Shown here in pieces: positions 36,415 through 45,963 of a stretch of DNA of 64,000 bases. Within the stretch, counting starts at the first letter, position 1. Every line of letters begins with the position of its first letter. The DNA lies in assembly GCF_003984625.1 (NCBI RefSeq), contig NZ_RWKH01000027.1, positions 1-64,000 of the forward strand. Reading direction: 5' to 3'. The translations under genes were made by a program, and so were the position numbers. Below the pieces are notes generated by a model, which saw only the letters and a program-made list of their open reading frames with translations, had not been told where the DNA came from and searched no databases. The stretch is from Variovorax sp. DXTD-1. Lineage in GTDB: Bacteria > Pseudomonadota > Gammaproteobacteria > Burkholderiales > Burkholderiaceae_C.

Positions 36415-38124
36415 TCAGGGCGACCGCGCGTCGACCGGATGGCCCCTGAGCCACCGCTCGTATTCCACCGGAAAGGCGATGCGGAAGCGCTCCGCCTGTT
36501 GCCACGCCTCCTGGTCCCGCCCCGTCAGTTCGGCACTTTCGATCAGCTTGACGATCACGCGGGGCTCGGGCGAGAAATGCAGGATTCGCGAGGCCAGAGA
36601 ATGCATTTCGGCCGCATTGGCAGCGGTAACCCGGGTGAGCGTCAGTTCGGCAAAACCCACCTGCCTTGCGAAGAGCCAGGACTTCTTCGCCTTGGTCAGC
36701 GTGTCGTCTTCATAGGCCGGCAGCCGCTCGTCCCGCGGAAGATAGATCTGGCTGATGCGGATGTAGTCCCAGGTGGCATAGCCGACCACAATCGCCAGCG
36801 CAGTGGCCGCCACGGCGGGCAACACCGTCGCGTTGAGCCACCTGGCTTTGAGCCGTTGCCGTGGCGAAGCAACTCGCGCCGGCCACAGCATTCCCAGGCA
36901 CAGCCCGAACACCAGCTGGAACGGCCCGTACCAGAGCGGATATTCCAGCAGGCTGTGCAGCACGATCGCACCCAGCATGCCCCACGCCATCAGCCGCGCC
37001 GGATCGCGCTCGCGCCAGGGCCGCGCCGCCAGCACCATCCAGATGAACCCGCCGCAGATCAGCACCGAGGCCGGTATGCCCAGTTCCACGGCCAGGTGCA
37101 GCGGCAGGTTGTGCGCGTTGTCCAGGATCTCCGGGAACCGTGGCCCTGAATACAGCGTGCTGTAGTGCGCAAAGGCCAGCTCGCCCCAGCCCCACCCCGT
37201 CCACGGATGCTCGGCAATCAGCGTGAGCACGTTGCGCCAGAGAATCACTCGCGTGTGATCGCCTGGGGCGCCTTCCTGCAGGCGGCGCATCATGCCTTCG
37301 ACCTCGCTGGCGGTGAGTTGGGGCAGCACCCATGCGATGGCGAAATAGATCGGGATCATGGCAAGCAGCACGAGCGGCGGCGGCAGGCTGAAATGCTTCC
37401 TGTCGCTTTCAGGCGCGCTGCGCCGTTCACGCCACGCGATCAGCGTTGCGACGCCGGTGATCGACAGCAGCTGGAGCAGCCCGGTGCGCGACGTTGACGC
37501 CGCCGCGGCCACCAACAGCAGCAAAGCAGCAGCCACCAGCCAACGCCTGATCTGCACCGACGGCTGCGTAGCGTGAATCCAGAGCGCCGCCACCAGCGCC
37601 ATGCTGATCAGCGTGGCGAACTGGTTGCGCTGGCGCAGGTTGCCGTACGCCTGGCCCAGCGCTGGCGTTGTGGTCCAGGGCACCAGCGGCTCGGCCAGGC
37701 CGTAGTACTGGAGCAGGCCGAGCACGGCACTGACGAGGCCGGCCGCTAGGATGCCGGTGGCCAACACCGCTGGGGAGGAGGGGCTGCCCCGGGCTATGCC
37801 GGCGCCCACGCAGGCTGCAGCAGCAATCGCTCCCAGCACCACGACCACGGGCAGCCACAGGGCAGGCGAGCCGTGAGAGGAAAGCACGACAGCCGCCATT
37901 CCGGTCGCCGGCCAAGCCCAGATGCCCCGTGCCGGTGCGCTGGGAGGCATTGCAAGAAGCAGCGCTGCGAGGCAGGCCCAAGTTGCAAACAGCTGCCAAG
38001 CCTGGACCGAAGGACCGGCCACGAGGGGGCAGAGAAATGGGAATGCGACCAGACCGGCCTTCAAGGTGCCCACTGCTTTCGACGGAAGGGCGGCGGCCTC
38101 GACGGGCGCTACGTGGGAAGTCAT
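36415..38124 (-). CDS. PglL/O-antigen-ligase family oligosaccharyltransferase
   Basis: A 569-aa polytopic membrane protein with around a dozen hydrophobic segments, a Wzy_C domain (RNQFATLISMALVAALW; a large periplasmic loop with WGWGELAFAHYS and DNAHNLPLHLAVELG) and a C-terminal Wzy_C_2-like region. This is the architecture of PglL/TfpO enzymes that transfer lipid-linked glycans to pilins. Its place beside the type IV pilin genes supports pilin glycosylation. ATG 38124 is chosen since the first membrane segment begins soon after. It is divergent from pilE. Confidence 0.85.
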   Translation of the reverse strand: MTSHVAPVEAAALPSKAVGTLKAGLVAFPFLCPLVAGPSVQAWQLFATWACLAALLLAMPPSAPARGIWAWPATGMAAVVLSSHGSPALWLPVVVVLGAIAAAACVGAGIARGSPSSPAVLATGILAAGLVSAVLGLLQYYGLAEPLVPWTTTPALGQAYGNLRQRNQFATLISMALVAALWIHATQPSVQIRRWLVAAALLLLVAAAASTSRTGLLQLLSITGVATLIAWRERRSAPESDRKHFSLPPPLVLLAMIPIYFAIAWVLPQLTASEVEGMMRRLQEGAPGDHTRVILWRNVLTLIAEHPWTGWGWGELAFAHYSTLYSGPRFPEILDNAHNLPLHLAVELGIPASVLICGGFIWMVLAARPWRERDPARLMAWGMLGAIVLHSLLEYPLWYGPFQLVFGLCLGMLWPARVASPRQRLKARWLNATVLPAVAATALAIVVGYATWDYIRISQIYLPRDERLPAYEDDTLTKAKKSWLFARQVGFAELTLTRVTAANAAEMHSLASRILHFSPEPRVIVKLIESAELTGRDQEAWQQAERFRIAFPVEYERWLRGHPVDARSP

Positions 38125-38279
38125 TCCGCCGATTGTGCCGACCGCCCGGGCCGACGAATGGCAGCGAACGGGAGACGAGCGGTTTTGCAAAAAAACACAA
38201 TTAGAGACATTCTTTGACAACTGTCTGCAACTGTTGCTCAGCGCCTTACAGAAGGTGTGGCCGAGCGCGAAAGGTGTCA

Positions 38280-38783
38280 ATGAAACAACATTCGGTTCCG
38301 CGTCAACCCCTGAGAGATCGACGCGGTTCACGCGGCTTCACGCTGATCGAAATCATGATCACCGTGGTCATCATCGGTGTGCTGGCGGCCATTGCCATCC
38401 CCAGCTACCAGGACTACGTGCGGCGCGGCTATGTGGTGGACGGCACCAATGGCCTGGCGACCGTGCGTGCCGATATGGAGCGCTATTTCCAGGATAACCG
38501 GACCTACGAAAACATGTCGTCGACGGTGCTAGCGCCGTGCGACGCCGGTGTTTCGGCCGGCAAGCGTACGTTCGGCAATTTTGTTGTGACGTGTGCCGCC
38601 CCCGGCGCGCCCACTGGCACGACCTACACGCTCAGAGCAACCGGAAGTGGCCCCGCCAATGGCGCCATCTACACCATCACCGAATCAAACGTGCGTGCGA
38701 CGCTCGAGATGCCTGATGCATGGTCGGGCTGGCTTAACGACTGCACGTCCTCCTGGATCGTGAAAAAGGGGCAGGCGTGCTGA
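38280..38783 (+). CDS. pilE: Type IV minor pilin PilE
   Basis: A class III prepilin leader (…RRGSRG) is cleaved before FTLIEIMITVVIIGVLAAIAIPSY, with Glu at position 5 of the mature pilin and the long N-terminal helix. 167 aa. The body (YVVDGTNGLATVRADMERYFQDNRTYE, two Cys pairs near CDAG/CAAPG and DCTSSW/QAC) fits the PilE-type minor pilins that start the pilus tip complex. The first gene of a six-gene minor-pilin operon. Its TGA overlaps the next ATG (TGATG). Confidence 0.9.
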   Translation: MKQHSVPRQPLRDRRGSRGFTLIEIMITVVIIGVLAAIAIPSYQDYVRRGYVVDGTNGLATVRADMERYFQDNRTYENMSSTVLAPCDAGVSAGKRTFGNFVVTCAAPGAPTGTTYTLRATGSGPANGAIYTITESNVRATLEMPDAWSGWLNDCTSSWIVKKGQAC

Positions 38784-39388
38784 TGCAGCGGGGCCAGCGA
38801 GGTTTCACCCTGGTCGAGCTGATCGTCACCGTCGCGATCATGGCGATCCTTGCCGCCCTCGCCACGCCTTCGATGATCGGGTGGGTCCGGAACAACAAGA
38901 TCCGTACTGTCACCGATTCGCTGCAGAACGGCCTGCGCCTCGCGCAAACGGAAGCCACGCGCCGCAGCCGGCAGGTTGTCTTCTCGCTGACCAACGACAA
39001 GCCCACGAGTAGCACCTATACGGCCGTGGCCAATGGCAGCAACTGGGCCGTCAACACCGTGACGTTGATGACCGCTGAAACCAGCGCATTCGTGGAGGCC
39101 GGCATCCTTCGAGACGTCGGCTCCAATGTCACGATCTCCGGACCAAAGTCAATCTGCTTCAACTCGCTCGGGCGCCTTGTCCCAAATCCCTCGCCGGGCG
39201 TGACCGGCGCTGTTTGTGACCCGCCGTCGGCGGCCGGCTATTCGTACGACATTCAAATGAGTGATGTTGTCGAAGGCGATCGCCCTCTGCGAGTGACCGT
39301 CGCCCTGGGTGGGCAAGTCCGCCTGTGCGACCCCGCCAGAACCCTTTCAGACAGCCAACCGGACGGCTGCCCCGCCGCCGCGCCATGA
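38783..39388 (+). CDS. fimT: FimT/FimU-type minor pseudopilin (GspH family)
   Basis: A short leader MQRGQRG precedes FTLVELIVTVAIMAILAALATPS, with Glu5. The following GspH/FimT domain has NKIRTVTDSLQNGLRLAQTEATRRSRQVVF. About 201 aa. FimT/FimU proteins are minor pilins at the tip and in some species bind DNA. ATG 38783 is coupled to the pilE stop; GTG 38777 is an alternative that places GGGGCAGG at better spacing. The 3' end overlaps pilV by 4 nt. Confidence 0.87.
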   Translation: MQRGQRGFTLVELIVTVAIMAILAALATPSMIGWVRNNKIRTVTDSLQNGLRLAQTEATRRSRQVVFSLTNDKPTSSTYTAVANGSNWAVNTVTLMTAETSAFVEAGILRDVGSNVTISGPKSICFNSLGRLVPNPSPGVTGAVCDPPSAAGYSYDIQMSDVVEGDRPLRVTVALGGQVRLCDPARTLSDSQPDGCPAAAP

Positions 39389-39792
39389 AACGCCCCGCCA
39401 ACTCTTCCCGACGCGGCCATGCCGGCGTTGCACTGCTCGAAGTCCTTATTTCCGTGCTGCTCTTCTCGCTGGGCGTGCTTGGCCTGATCGGTCTTCAGGC
39501 GCGCGCGATCAACCTGTCGATCGATGCGGAGGACCGCAACCGCGCTGCCCTGATCGCCAATGACATTGCGGCCACCATGTGGACCACCCGAACGGTGTCC
39601 CTCAACGCTGCGACCTGGACCGCCCGCGCCAGAAATCCACAGGCCGGTGGCCTGCCCGATGCCAACGTCGCGATCACTTCGGATGCCACGACCAATACCG
39701 CCGACATTGTTATTACCTGGCGCCCCCCTCAACGCGCAACCGATGAGCCCAGCCGCCTCACCACGCGCGTCACGCTACCGCCCTCGCCATGA
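39385..39792 (+). CDS. pilV: Type IV pilus modification protein PilV
   Basis: A leader ending RRGHAG is followed by VALLEVLISVLLFSLGVLGLIGLQARAI, with Glu5 and the N-terminal helix typical of PilV. Total 135 aa. PilV is a minor pilin that joins PilW and PilX in the priming complex. It overlaps both neighbours by 4 nt (ATGA), so the genes are translationally coupled. Confidence 0.9.
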   Translation: MKRPANSSRRGHAGVALLEVLISVLLFSLGVLGLIGLQARAINLSIDAEDRNRAALIANDIAATMWTTRTVSLNAATWTARARNPQAGGLPDANVAITSDATTNTADIVITWRPPQRATDEPSRLTTRVTLPPSP

Positions 39793-41015
39793 ACACCCGC
39801 TCCAATCCCATCGTCCGCGCCGCGCAGCACGGCCTGACGCTGATCGAACTGCTGGTGGCCATGGTCATCGGCCTGGTCGTGGTGCTTGCCGTGACCAGCG
39901 CCGTCACCGTTGGCGAGGCGCACAAGCGCAGCACCACGTCGACCAACGACATGAACCAGAGCGGCTCGTATGCCGCCTACATGATCGACCGCCTGCTGCG
40001 AAGCGCGGGCTCCGGCTTTGCACAGACCGGCACGCGCGGGCTGTTCGGCTGCAAGTTGAGCGCCTCGCGCCTTATCGGCGGCACGGCCACCACGATCCTG
40101 CCGCGCACCACGTCCGCGTTTCCGGCGCCGTTCGATACGCTGCTCGGCGGCTCCGGGGCGGCCGCCGCGGGCAACCTGCGGCTCGCACCGTTCCTGATTG
40201 CCAAGGGCGCCGCCGGCGCCTCGGACACCCTCGTGGTCATGGGCGGCAACGCGGCGGCGGGAGACGTGCCGCGTCGCATCCGCTCCGGCTTTCCCGACAA
40301 CAGCAACCTGCGGCTGGACAACACCATCGGCCTGCGCAACGGCGACATCGGCATCGTGAGCAAAGAGGGCGTCGAGGACTGCCTGCTCGAGCAGGTCAGC
40401 TCCACGAACGCGGAACTGGCCACGGCCGGCAATGAAGTGCTGGGGCTGGGTGGGCGCTACTTCACCTCAAGCGGCGCCACCACCTCGCTTGCCACGCTCG
40501 CGGCGGACGGCACTTCGCTCTTCACGCCGCTCGGGAATGTGGCCGCCAACAACCTGCAGTTCCAGCTGGTCGGCGTGAACGCCAATCGCACGCTCGTTGC
40601 CTACGACCTGCTCCGGGCAGCCGGCTCGGGTGCCGACGAGGGCACCGATGCATCGGCCATGACGGCGCTGGCCGACGGCGTTGTCGCGCTGTACGCGGTG
40701 TATGGCGTCGATACAGATAAAAACGGCACCGCCGATGCATGGATCGACCCTGGCTCAGGCGACTACGCCATCGGCACCCTCATGGATGAACCCGAGGTCA
40801 TACGCCACATCGTGGCAGCTCGTGTGGTGCTGGTCATGAAAAGCAGCCTGCTGGAGAAGGAACCCGTCATGACGGGCGACCTGGCCATCTTCAGCGACCT
40901 CCCGACGGATCGCCATCGCACGCTGACCATCGCGACCGAGGACCGGAGGTACCGCCACCGCGTCATCGACACAACCATCCCGCTTCGCAACTTGCTGTTG
41001 CTGCCTACCTCATGA
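39789..41015 (+). CDS. pilW: Type IV pilus assembly protein PilW
   Basis: A leader ending AAQHG precedes LTLIELLVAMVIGLVVVLAVTSAV, a prepilin-type helix with Glu5. At 408 aa it is the large minor pilin PilW (N-terminal SGSYAAYMIDRLLRSAGSGF is typical). It works with PilX, PilV and PilY1 to prime pilus assembly at the inner membrane. It overlaps pilV and pilX by 4 nt each. Confidence 0.92.
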   Translation: MNTRSNPIVRAAQHGLTLIELLVAMVIGLVVVLAVTSAVTVGEAHKRSTTSTNDMNQSGSYAAYMIDRLLRSAGSGFAQTGTRGLFGCKLSASRLIGGTATTILPRTTSAFPAPFDTLLGGSGAAAAGNLRLAPFLIAKGAAGASDTLVVMGGNAAAGDVPRRIRSGFPDNSNLRLDNTIGLRNGDIGIVSKEGVEDCLLEQVSSTNAELATAGNEVLGLGGRYFTSSGATTSLATLAADGTSLFTPLGNVAANNLQFQLVGVNANRTLVAYDLLRAAGSGADEGTDASAMTALADGVVALYAVYGVDTDKNGTADAWIDPGSGDYAIGTLMDEPEVIRHIVAARVVLVMKSSLLEKEPVMTGDLAIFSDLPTDRHRTLTIATEDRRYRHRVIDTTIPLRNLLLLPTS

Positions 41016-41656
41016 AGACACTTTCCAAGATGCACGGCCCGGCGCGAGAGCGCGGCGTGGTTCTGCTTTTCTGCCTGATCATCCTGGTGGTGCTGCTCGC
41101 GGGCGGCGTAGCGGTCATGCGCTCGATGGACACATCGCTGGCCGGGGCCGGCAACCTCGCGTTCAAGCGCGACTTGGTGAATCAGGGCGAACTCGCGATC
41201 GCCAAGGCGATGCGGGAGTTCAATGCCAGCGGGGCGCTCGCCGCGACGGGGGCGACTTCGAACAACGTGGCCGCGGCGAACTACAGCGCGGTCCAGCTCG
41301 CTACCAATGCCCAGGGCATTCCGGAGGTGCTGCTCAAGAAGACCGACCTGAACGGTCCCGATGTGCTGGGTAACACCTTCAGGCCAACCGGCACCCCAAT
41401 CTCGGGCAGCGGCGGTTCCACCGTGCGCTACGTGATTGACCGCATGTGCAATGCCACGGGCACTTTCGCGAGCATAGGCAAAAGCGGCTGCGTGTACACG
41501 CCGTCGAAAACCGAAACGCCGGGTGGCGACCAGAGCCAGCTGGCCACGCCCGGCCCGTCCGTTCCCAGCCCGCCCATCTACCGCGTGTCGGTTCGCGTCG
41601 ACGGTCCGCGCGACACGCAGGTGTTTCTGCAAGCCTCCTTCACCAAGCCCGAATAG
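41012..41656 (+). CDS. pilX: Type IV pilus assembly protein PilX
   Basis: A leader ending ARERG is followed by VVLLFCLIILVVLLAGGVAVMRSMD. Position 5 of the mature protein is Phe, not Glu, as in the GspK type of tip pseudopilins. 214 aa, with DTSLAGAGNLAFKRDLVNQGELAIAKAMREF typical of PilX. It is the fifth gene of the minor-pilin operon, overlapping pilW by 4 nt and ending 14 bp before pilY1. Confidence 0.9.
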   Translation: MKTLSKMHGPARERGVVLLFCLIILVVLLAGGVAVMRSMDTSLAGAGNLAFKRDLVNQGELAIAKAMREFNASGALAATGATSNNVAAANYSAVQLATNAQGIPEVLLKKTDLNGPDVLGNTFRPTGTPISGSGGSTVRYVIDRMCNATGTFASIGKSGCVYTPSKTETPGGDQSQLATPGPSVPSPPIYRVSVRVDGPRDTQVFLQASFTKPE

Positions 41657-41670
41657 GGCACAGGCGAATC

Positions 41671-44600
41671 ATGAAAAAAAGAATTCGTTCGTCCGTTCAC
41701 GCGGCGTGCCGCGCGACCATCGCCACCGGCCTCGGCCTGGCGCTCGGCAGCCCGATGGTCGCTTCCGCGATTCCGCTGGCCAACCAGCCTGTGTTCTCCA
41801 CATCTGAGGTTCCTGGCAACCTGGCGTTGGCGCTTTCGGTGGAATGGCCCACGGCATCGCGCACGGCCCACGTCGGCAATTACTCCAGCGACACCAACTA
41901 CCTGGGCTACTTCGATCCGGCCAAGTGCTACCTGTACCAGGTCGACGCCACGGCAAACGGCGTCAGCACCACAGACAAGGGTGATTCCAGCTACTTCTAT
42001 CCGGCGGGCGCCGCTACCAACCGCACCTGCACTGGTGACAACAACGACAAGTGGAGCGGGAACTTCCTGAACTGGGCCTCCACCGCCGCCATCGACCCCT
42101 TCCGCTGGGCCATGACTGGGGGGCGGCGCGTGGTCGACACCGCCACCTCCACCATCCTGGAGAAAGCCTGGCACGGCGACCGCGGCCTCTTCCCGGATCG
42201 CACGCTTCCGGCCGCCGCCATCGCAGGCGCCACGCCGTTCAATAGTGCCACTGCGCTGGCAACGAGCATCACCAACCGCGGCTTCAAGATGCGCGTGACC
42301 ACCACCGGCGGCACGGGTGGCCGCACGATGACGGCGCGGTATTTCAACAACATCACTCTCGACGGCGCGGCAATCGCCACCGTCACCGAGGACACCGCCA
42401 ACCACGACTGGGTCAACGCCGCTCCCGTGAATGGCGTGAACGTCGACAACTTCTCGGCGCGGTTCCTCGGCACCTACACCGCACCCGAGACCGGCGACTA
42501 CGTCTTCCGCACCATCAGCGACGACGGCGTGCGGCTCTGGGTCAATACCAGCGGCGACGGCGGTCAAAACTTCACCAACAGCAATCGGCGGATCAACAAC
42601 TGGACCGACCACGGCGCGACCACCGACGACTCCGAAACCATCAGGCTCACCGCCGGCCAGACGTTCAGCGTGCGGATCGATTACTACGAAAAGGGCGGCG
42701 GCGCGGTGATGCAGTTTCACTGGCGCACGCCCTCCTCGAACAACACCTTCGTCCCGTTCTCGAACGCGGGGCGGGTGGACCATGACTACACCATGCGCGT
42801 GAAGGTGTGCGACCCCTCGACGGCGGCCGGCGGACTCGAAGCCAACTGCAAGGCCTACGGCGCCAATTACAAGCCCGAAGGGTTGATCCAGAAGTACGCC
42901 GACAAGATGCGTTTCAGCGCCTTCGGCTATCTGAACGACAGCAGCGACCAGCGCGACGGCGGCGTGCTGCGCGCCCGGCAGAAGTTCGTCGGGCCGACGG
43001 CTCCGACCCCCGGCCAGGCGCCCGCAGCCAACGCGAACAAGGAGTGGAGCGAGACCGACGGCACCTTCATCCGCAACCCCGATGCGGAGGACGCGACCGC
43101 GACCGCGACGGCGACCGGCGTGAGCATCGCGGACAGCGGTGTGATGAACTACCTGAACAAGTTCGGCCAGATCCTTCCGGGCGACTACAAGAACTACGAC
43201 CCGGTGAGCGAGCTGTACTACGCGGTCATCCGGTATTACAAGAACCTCGGCAACGTCGAAGCCTGGAGCTCGATGGGCGCTGCCAACGCCGCGACGAAGA
43301 CCAGTTGGGTCGACGGCTTCCCCGTGATCACCAACTGGGGCGACCCGATCCAGTACTCCTGCCAGCGCAACTTCGTGCTGGGCATTGGCGACATCTACAC
43401 CCACGTCGACAAGAACGTGGCCGGCAACACCACCTACCGCACCCGCGAGCCCACCATGCAGACCGAGGTGGCGAACGACAACACCGTCAACGCGGTCACG
43501 GCCACCAACCGCGTCGGCGCACTGCAGGGCTTGGGCAACCTCGGCAATTCCAATGATTACAGCGGCCGAAACAACTCCGCCTATATTGCCGGTCTTGCGT
43601 TCGACTCCAACACCAAGGACATCCGTCCTGATGTGGCTGGGCGGGCCAACACCATCGGCAAGCAGACGGTCAGCACCTACTGGGTCGACGTGCTGGAGCA
43701 GCCCTTCCAGTTCAACAACCAGTTCTATCTTGCTGCCAAATTCGGCGGGCTGGACACCAAGAAGCTGCCCGCCGACTTCGACCCCTACACCTTCGCCGGC
43801 ACCATTCCGCTGGACTGGTGGTCGACCAGCGGCGAAACGCTGACCGACGCGCGTGCCGCCAACCTGACACAGCCGCGGCCCGACAACTACTTTGCCGCGG
43901 GCCAGCCCGACACACTGGTGAGAGGCCTGACGCAAGCCTTCGAGCGCATCGTGAACGCCATTCAGGCGTACACCACCTCGTTCTCGCTCTCGGCCCTGGA
44001 GGTCTCGGCCACCGGTTCGGCTTCATATGCCTCGCAGTACGACGCGCAGGACTGGACCGGCGTGGTGAGCGCAAGCAGCATCAGCTTTGCCACCGACGGT
44101 ACGCCTTCGCTCACGGCGGCATGGAACAGCACCAGCACGCTCGCGACGCAGTTCGGGGGCACCGGCTGGAACACCGACCGGCGCATTGCCACCTGGAATG
44201 GCACGACGGGCGTGGCCTTCCGAATCGGCAATCTCACCACCGGAACCGGCAGCCAGGCCACTGCGCTCGACACGCCCTACGTAACCGGCGACGACAGCGC
44301 CAACTACCTGAACTACCTGCGCGGCGACCGCAGCCAGGAGAAGACGGCAAGCGACGGAACCAAGCCCTACCGGCTTCGCAGCAAGCTGCTGGGAGACATC
44401 GTCAACTCGAAGGTGAAGCCGGTGGGCCCGCCCGCCTCGGCCTACTCCGACGCGGTGAACCGCGGCTACGCTGCCTTCAAGACGGCCAAGGCCACGCGCC
44501 CGACCATGGTCTACGCCGCCGCGAACGACGGCATGCTGCATGCCTTCCGCGGTGAACTCACCGGCACCGATGCCGGCCGCGAGCAGTTCGCCTACGTGCC

Positions 44601-45876
44601 GAGCGCGCTCTTCAACGGCCCGAGCACGCCGGCCACGCCTGCTGCGGACGGCCTGGCCCAACTCGGCAATCCGAACTACCTGCACAAGTACTACGTCGAT
44701 GCGACGCCCGAGGTGGTCGACGTGGACTTCGACCGCGCCGGCGGCACCTTCGCGGCCACCGGCTCCGACTGGCGCTCGCTGCTGGTCGGCGGCCTTGGCA
44801 AGGGCGGCAAGAGCTTCTACGCCCTTGACGTGACCGATCCCGCGGCGATCACCGACGAAACCGTCCTGGCAAGCAAGGTGCTGTGGGAGTTCACCGATAC
44901 GGACATGGGCTTCAGCTACGGCGCACCGTTGGTTCTCAAGACCAAGCGCTACGGCTGGGTGGTGGTGCTGACCTCCGGCTATCACAACGACAACACCAAT
45001 CGCAACGGTTACCTCTACTTCGTGCATCCGGAAACCGGTGCACTGCTGCAGAAGGTAAGCACCGGTGCCACGGCCAACGGCTTGACCCATGCCACCGCCT
45101 TCATCACTGACCTGACAGACGGCACGGCTGACGCAATTTACGTCGGCGACCTCAACGGACAACTGTGGCGCTTCGACGTGACCGCGCCCGCGGGCACGAC
45201 CACGGCCTACCCGGCACCGGCCAAGATCGCGCTCTTCACCGATGGCGCAACCACCCCGGTGGCCCAGCCCATCACCTCGCGTCCCCTGGTGCAGATTCAC
45301 CCCACCACGCGCAAGCGCTACGTGATGGTTGGCACCGGCCAGTTGCTCGATGCGAGCGACATCAACTCCGCCGCAACGCAGAGCTTCTATGCCGTGATCG
45401 ACGGAACCGATACCGCCTTCAAGCCGGCCGACAGCACCATGCCGGTGACGCGCAGCGAACTCACCGCTGTCACCAATCTCGTGAGCGGCACCGTCGTTCC
45501 CGCCGATTCGCGCGGCTGGTACCTCGACCTGGGCACGGAAGGCAGCATCGGCCTGCGCATGGTGGCGAGCCCGGTCGCCTTCAACGGCATCGTGGCGTTC
45601 TCGTCGCTGCTGACCAGCGGCGATGCCTGCAGCCCGTCGGGCCAGAGCCGGATCTACGCCATCGACTACAACAGCGGCCGCACGGCCCTGGCCAGCGGCG
45701 CTGCATTCGTGCAGTCAACCACCGCGATTACCGACCTCAAGTTTGTGGGCGTGGATGGCAAGGTGCGGCTGATCTCGGGAGATGTGCGCGGCAACCTGGA
45801 CAAGATCGGGTTCAACCCTCCGGCCGGTAGCGGGCTGCGGCTGGTGAACTGGCGGGAAGTGCCTACGGCGGATTGA
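41671..45876 (+). CDS. pilY1: PilY1-type pilus tip protein with PA14 domain
   Basis: PilY1 is the large tip protein of type IV pili, involved in adhesion and in opposing retraction. 1401 aa with a signal peptide. The C-terminal PilY1 beta-propeller begins near residue 945 (TMVYAAANDGMLHAFRG) and includes WRSLLVGGLGKGGKSFYALD. The calcium-loop region reads TDLTDGTADAIYVGD, shorter than the canonical DxDxN loop, so calcium binding is uncertain. Residues about 223-370 form an embedded PA14 domain (FLGTYTAPETGDYVFRTISD, DDGVRLWVN, SVRIDYYEKGGGAVMQFHW), often a carbohydrate-binding module. This domain is unusual in PilY1. Start ATG 41671. Confidence 0.9.
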   Translation: MKKRIRSSVHAACRATIATGLGLALGSPMVASAIPLANQPVFSTSEVPGNLALALSVEWPTASRTAHVGNYSSDTNYLGYFDPAKCYLYQVDATANGVSTTDKGDSSYFYPAGAATNRTCTGDNNDKWSGNFLNWASTAAIDPFRWAMTGGRRVVDTATSTILEKAWHGDRGLFPDRTLPAAAIAGATPFNSATALATSITNRGFKMRVTTTGGTGGRTMTARYFNNITLDGAAIATVTEDTANHDWVNAAPVNGVNVDNFSARFLGTYTAPETGDYVFRTISDDGVRLWVNTSGDGGQNFTNSNRRINNWTDHGATTDDSETIRLTAGQTFSVRIDYYEKGGGAVMQFHWRTPSSNNTFVPFSNAGRVDHDYTMRVKVCDPSTAAGGLEANCKAYGANYKPEGLIQKYADKMRFSAFGYLNDSSDQRDGGVLRARQKFVGPTAPTPGQAPAANANKEWSETDGTFIRNPDAEDATATATATGVSIADSGVMNYLNKFGQILPGDYKNYDPVSELYYAVIRYYKNLGNVEAWSSMGAANAATKTSWVDGFPVITNWGDPIQYSCQRNFVLGIGDIYTHVDKNVAGNTTYRTREPTMQTEVANDNTVNAVTATNRVGALQGLGNLGNSNDYSGRNNSAYIAGLAFDSNTKDIRPDVAGRANTIGKQTVSTYWVDVLEQPFQFNNQFYLAAKFGGLDTKKLPADFDPYTFAGTIPLDWWSTSGETLTDARAANLTQPRPDNYFAAGQPDTLVRGLTQAFERIVNAIQAYTTSFSLSALEVSATGSASYASQYDAQDWTGVVSASSISFATDGTPSLTAAWNSTSTLATQFGGTGWNTDRRIATWNGTTGVAFRIGNLTTGTGSQATALDTPYVTGDDSANYLNYLRGDRSQEKTASDGTKPYRLRSKLLGDIVNSKVKPVGPPASAYSDAVNRGYAAFKTAKATRPTMVYAAANDGMLHAFRGELTGTDAGREQFAYVPSALFNGPSTPATPAADGLAQLGNPNYLHKYYVDATPEVVDVDFDRAGGTFAATGSDWRSLLVGGLGKGGKSFYALDVTDPAAITDETVLASKVLWEFTDTDMGFSYGAPLVLKTKRYGWVVVLTSGYHNDNTNRNGYLYFVHPETGALLQKVSTGATANGLTHATAFITDLTDGTADAIYVGDLNGQLWRFDVTAPAGTTTAYPAPAKIALFTDGATTPVAQPITSRPLVQIHPTTRKRYVMVGTGQLLDASDINSAATQSFYAVIDGTDTAFKPADSTMPVTRSELTAVTNLVSGTVVPADSRGWYLDLGTEGSIGLRMVASPVAFNGIVAFSSLLTSGDACSPSGQSRIYAIDYNSGRTALASGAAFVQSTTAITDLKFVGVDGKVRLISGDVRGNLDKIGFNPPAGSGLRLVNWREVPTAD

Positions 45877-45923
45877 TTGAGTGAATCGGCGAGGCACCCA
45901 CGCCGGTGCCAGACCTGCTTCTG

Positions 45924-45963
45924 AAAGCGCTGCCAGAGTACATCTGCGCGGCGCTTTTTTATG
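45924..45963 (+). terminator. Terminator of the minor-pilin operon
   Basis: AAAGCGC (45924-45930) pairs with GCGCTTT (45951-45957) and is followed by a T-run (TTTTTT). The intervening bases can extend the stem only partly. Confidence 0.7.

Noticed and set aside
38214..38279. TTGACA at 38214 as a sigma-70 promoter of pilE
   Set aside because: No acceptable -10 at 16-18 nt and no sigma-54 motif; the pilE promoter cannot be called.
41578..43935. Minus-strand open frame within pilY1
   Set aside because: Antisense shadow; pilY1 has signal peptide, PA14 and propeller motifs in frame.
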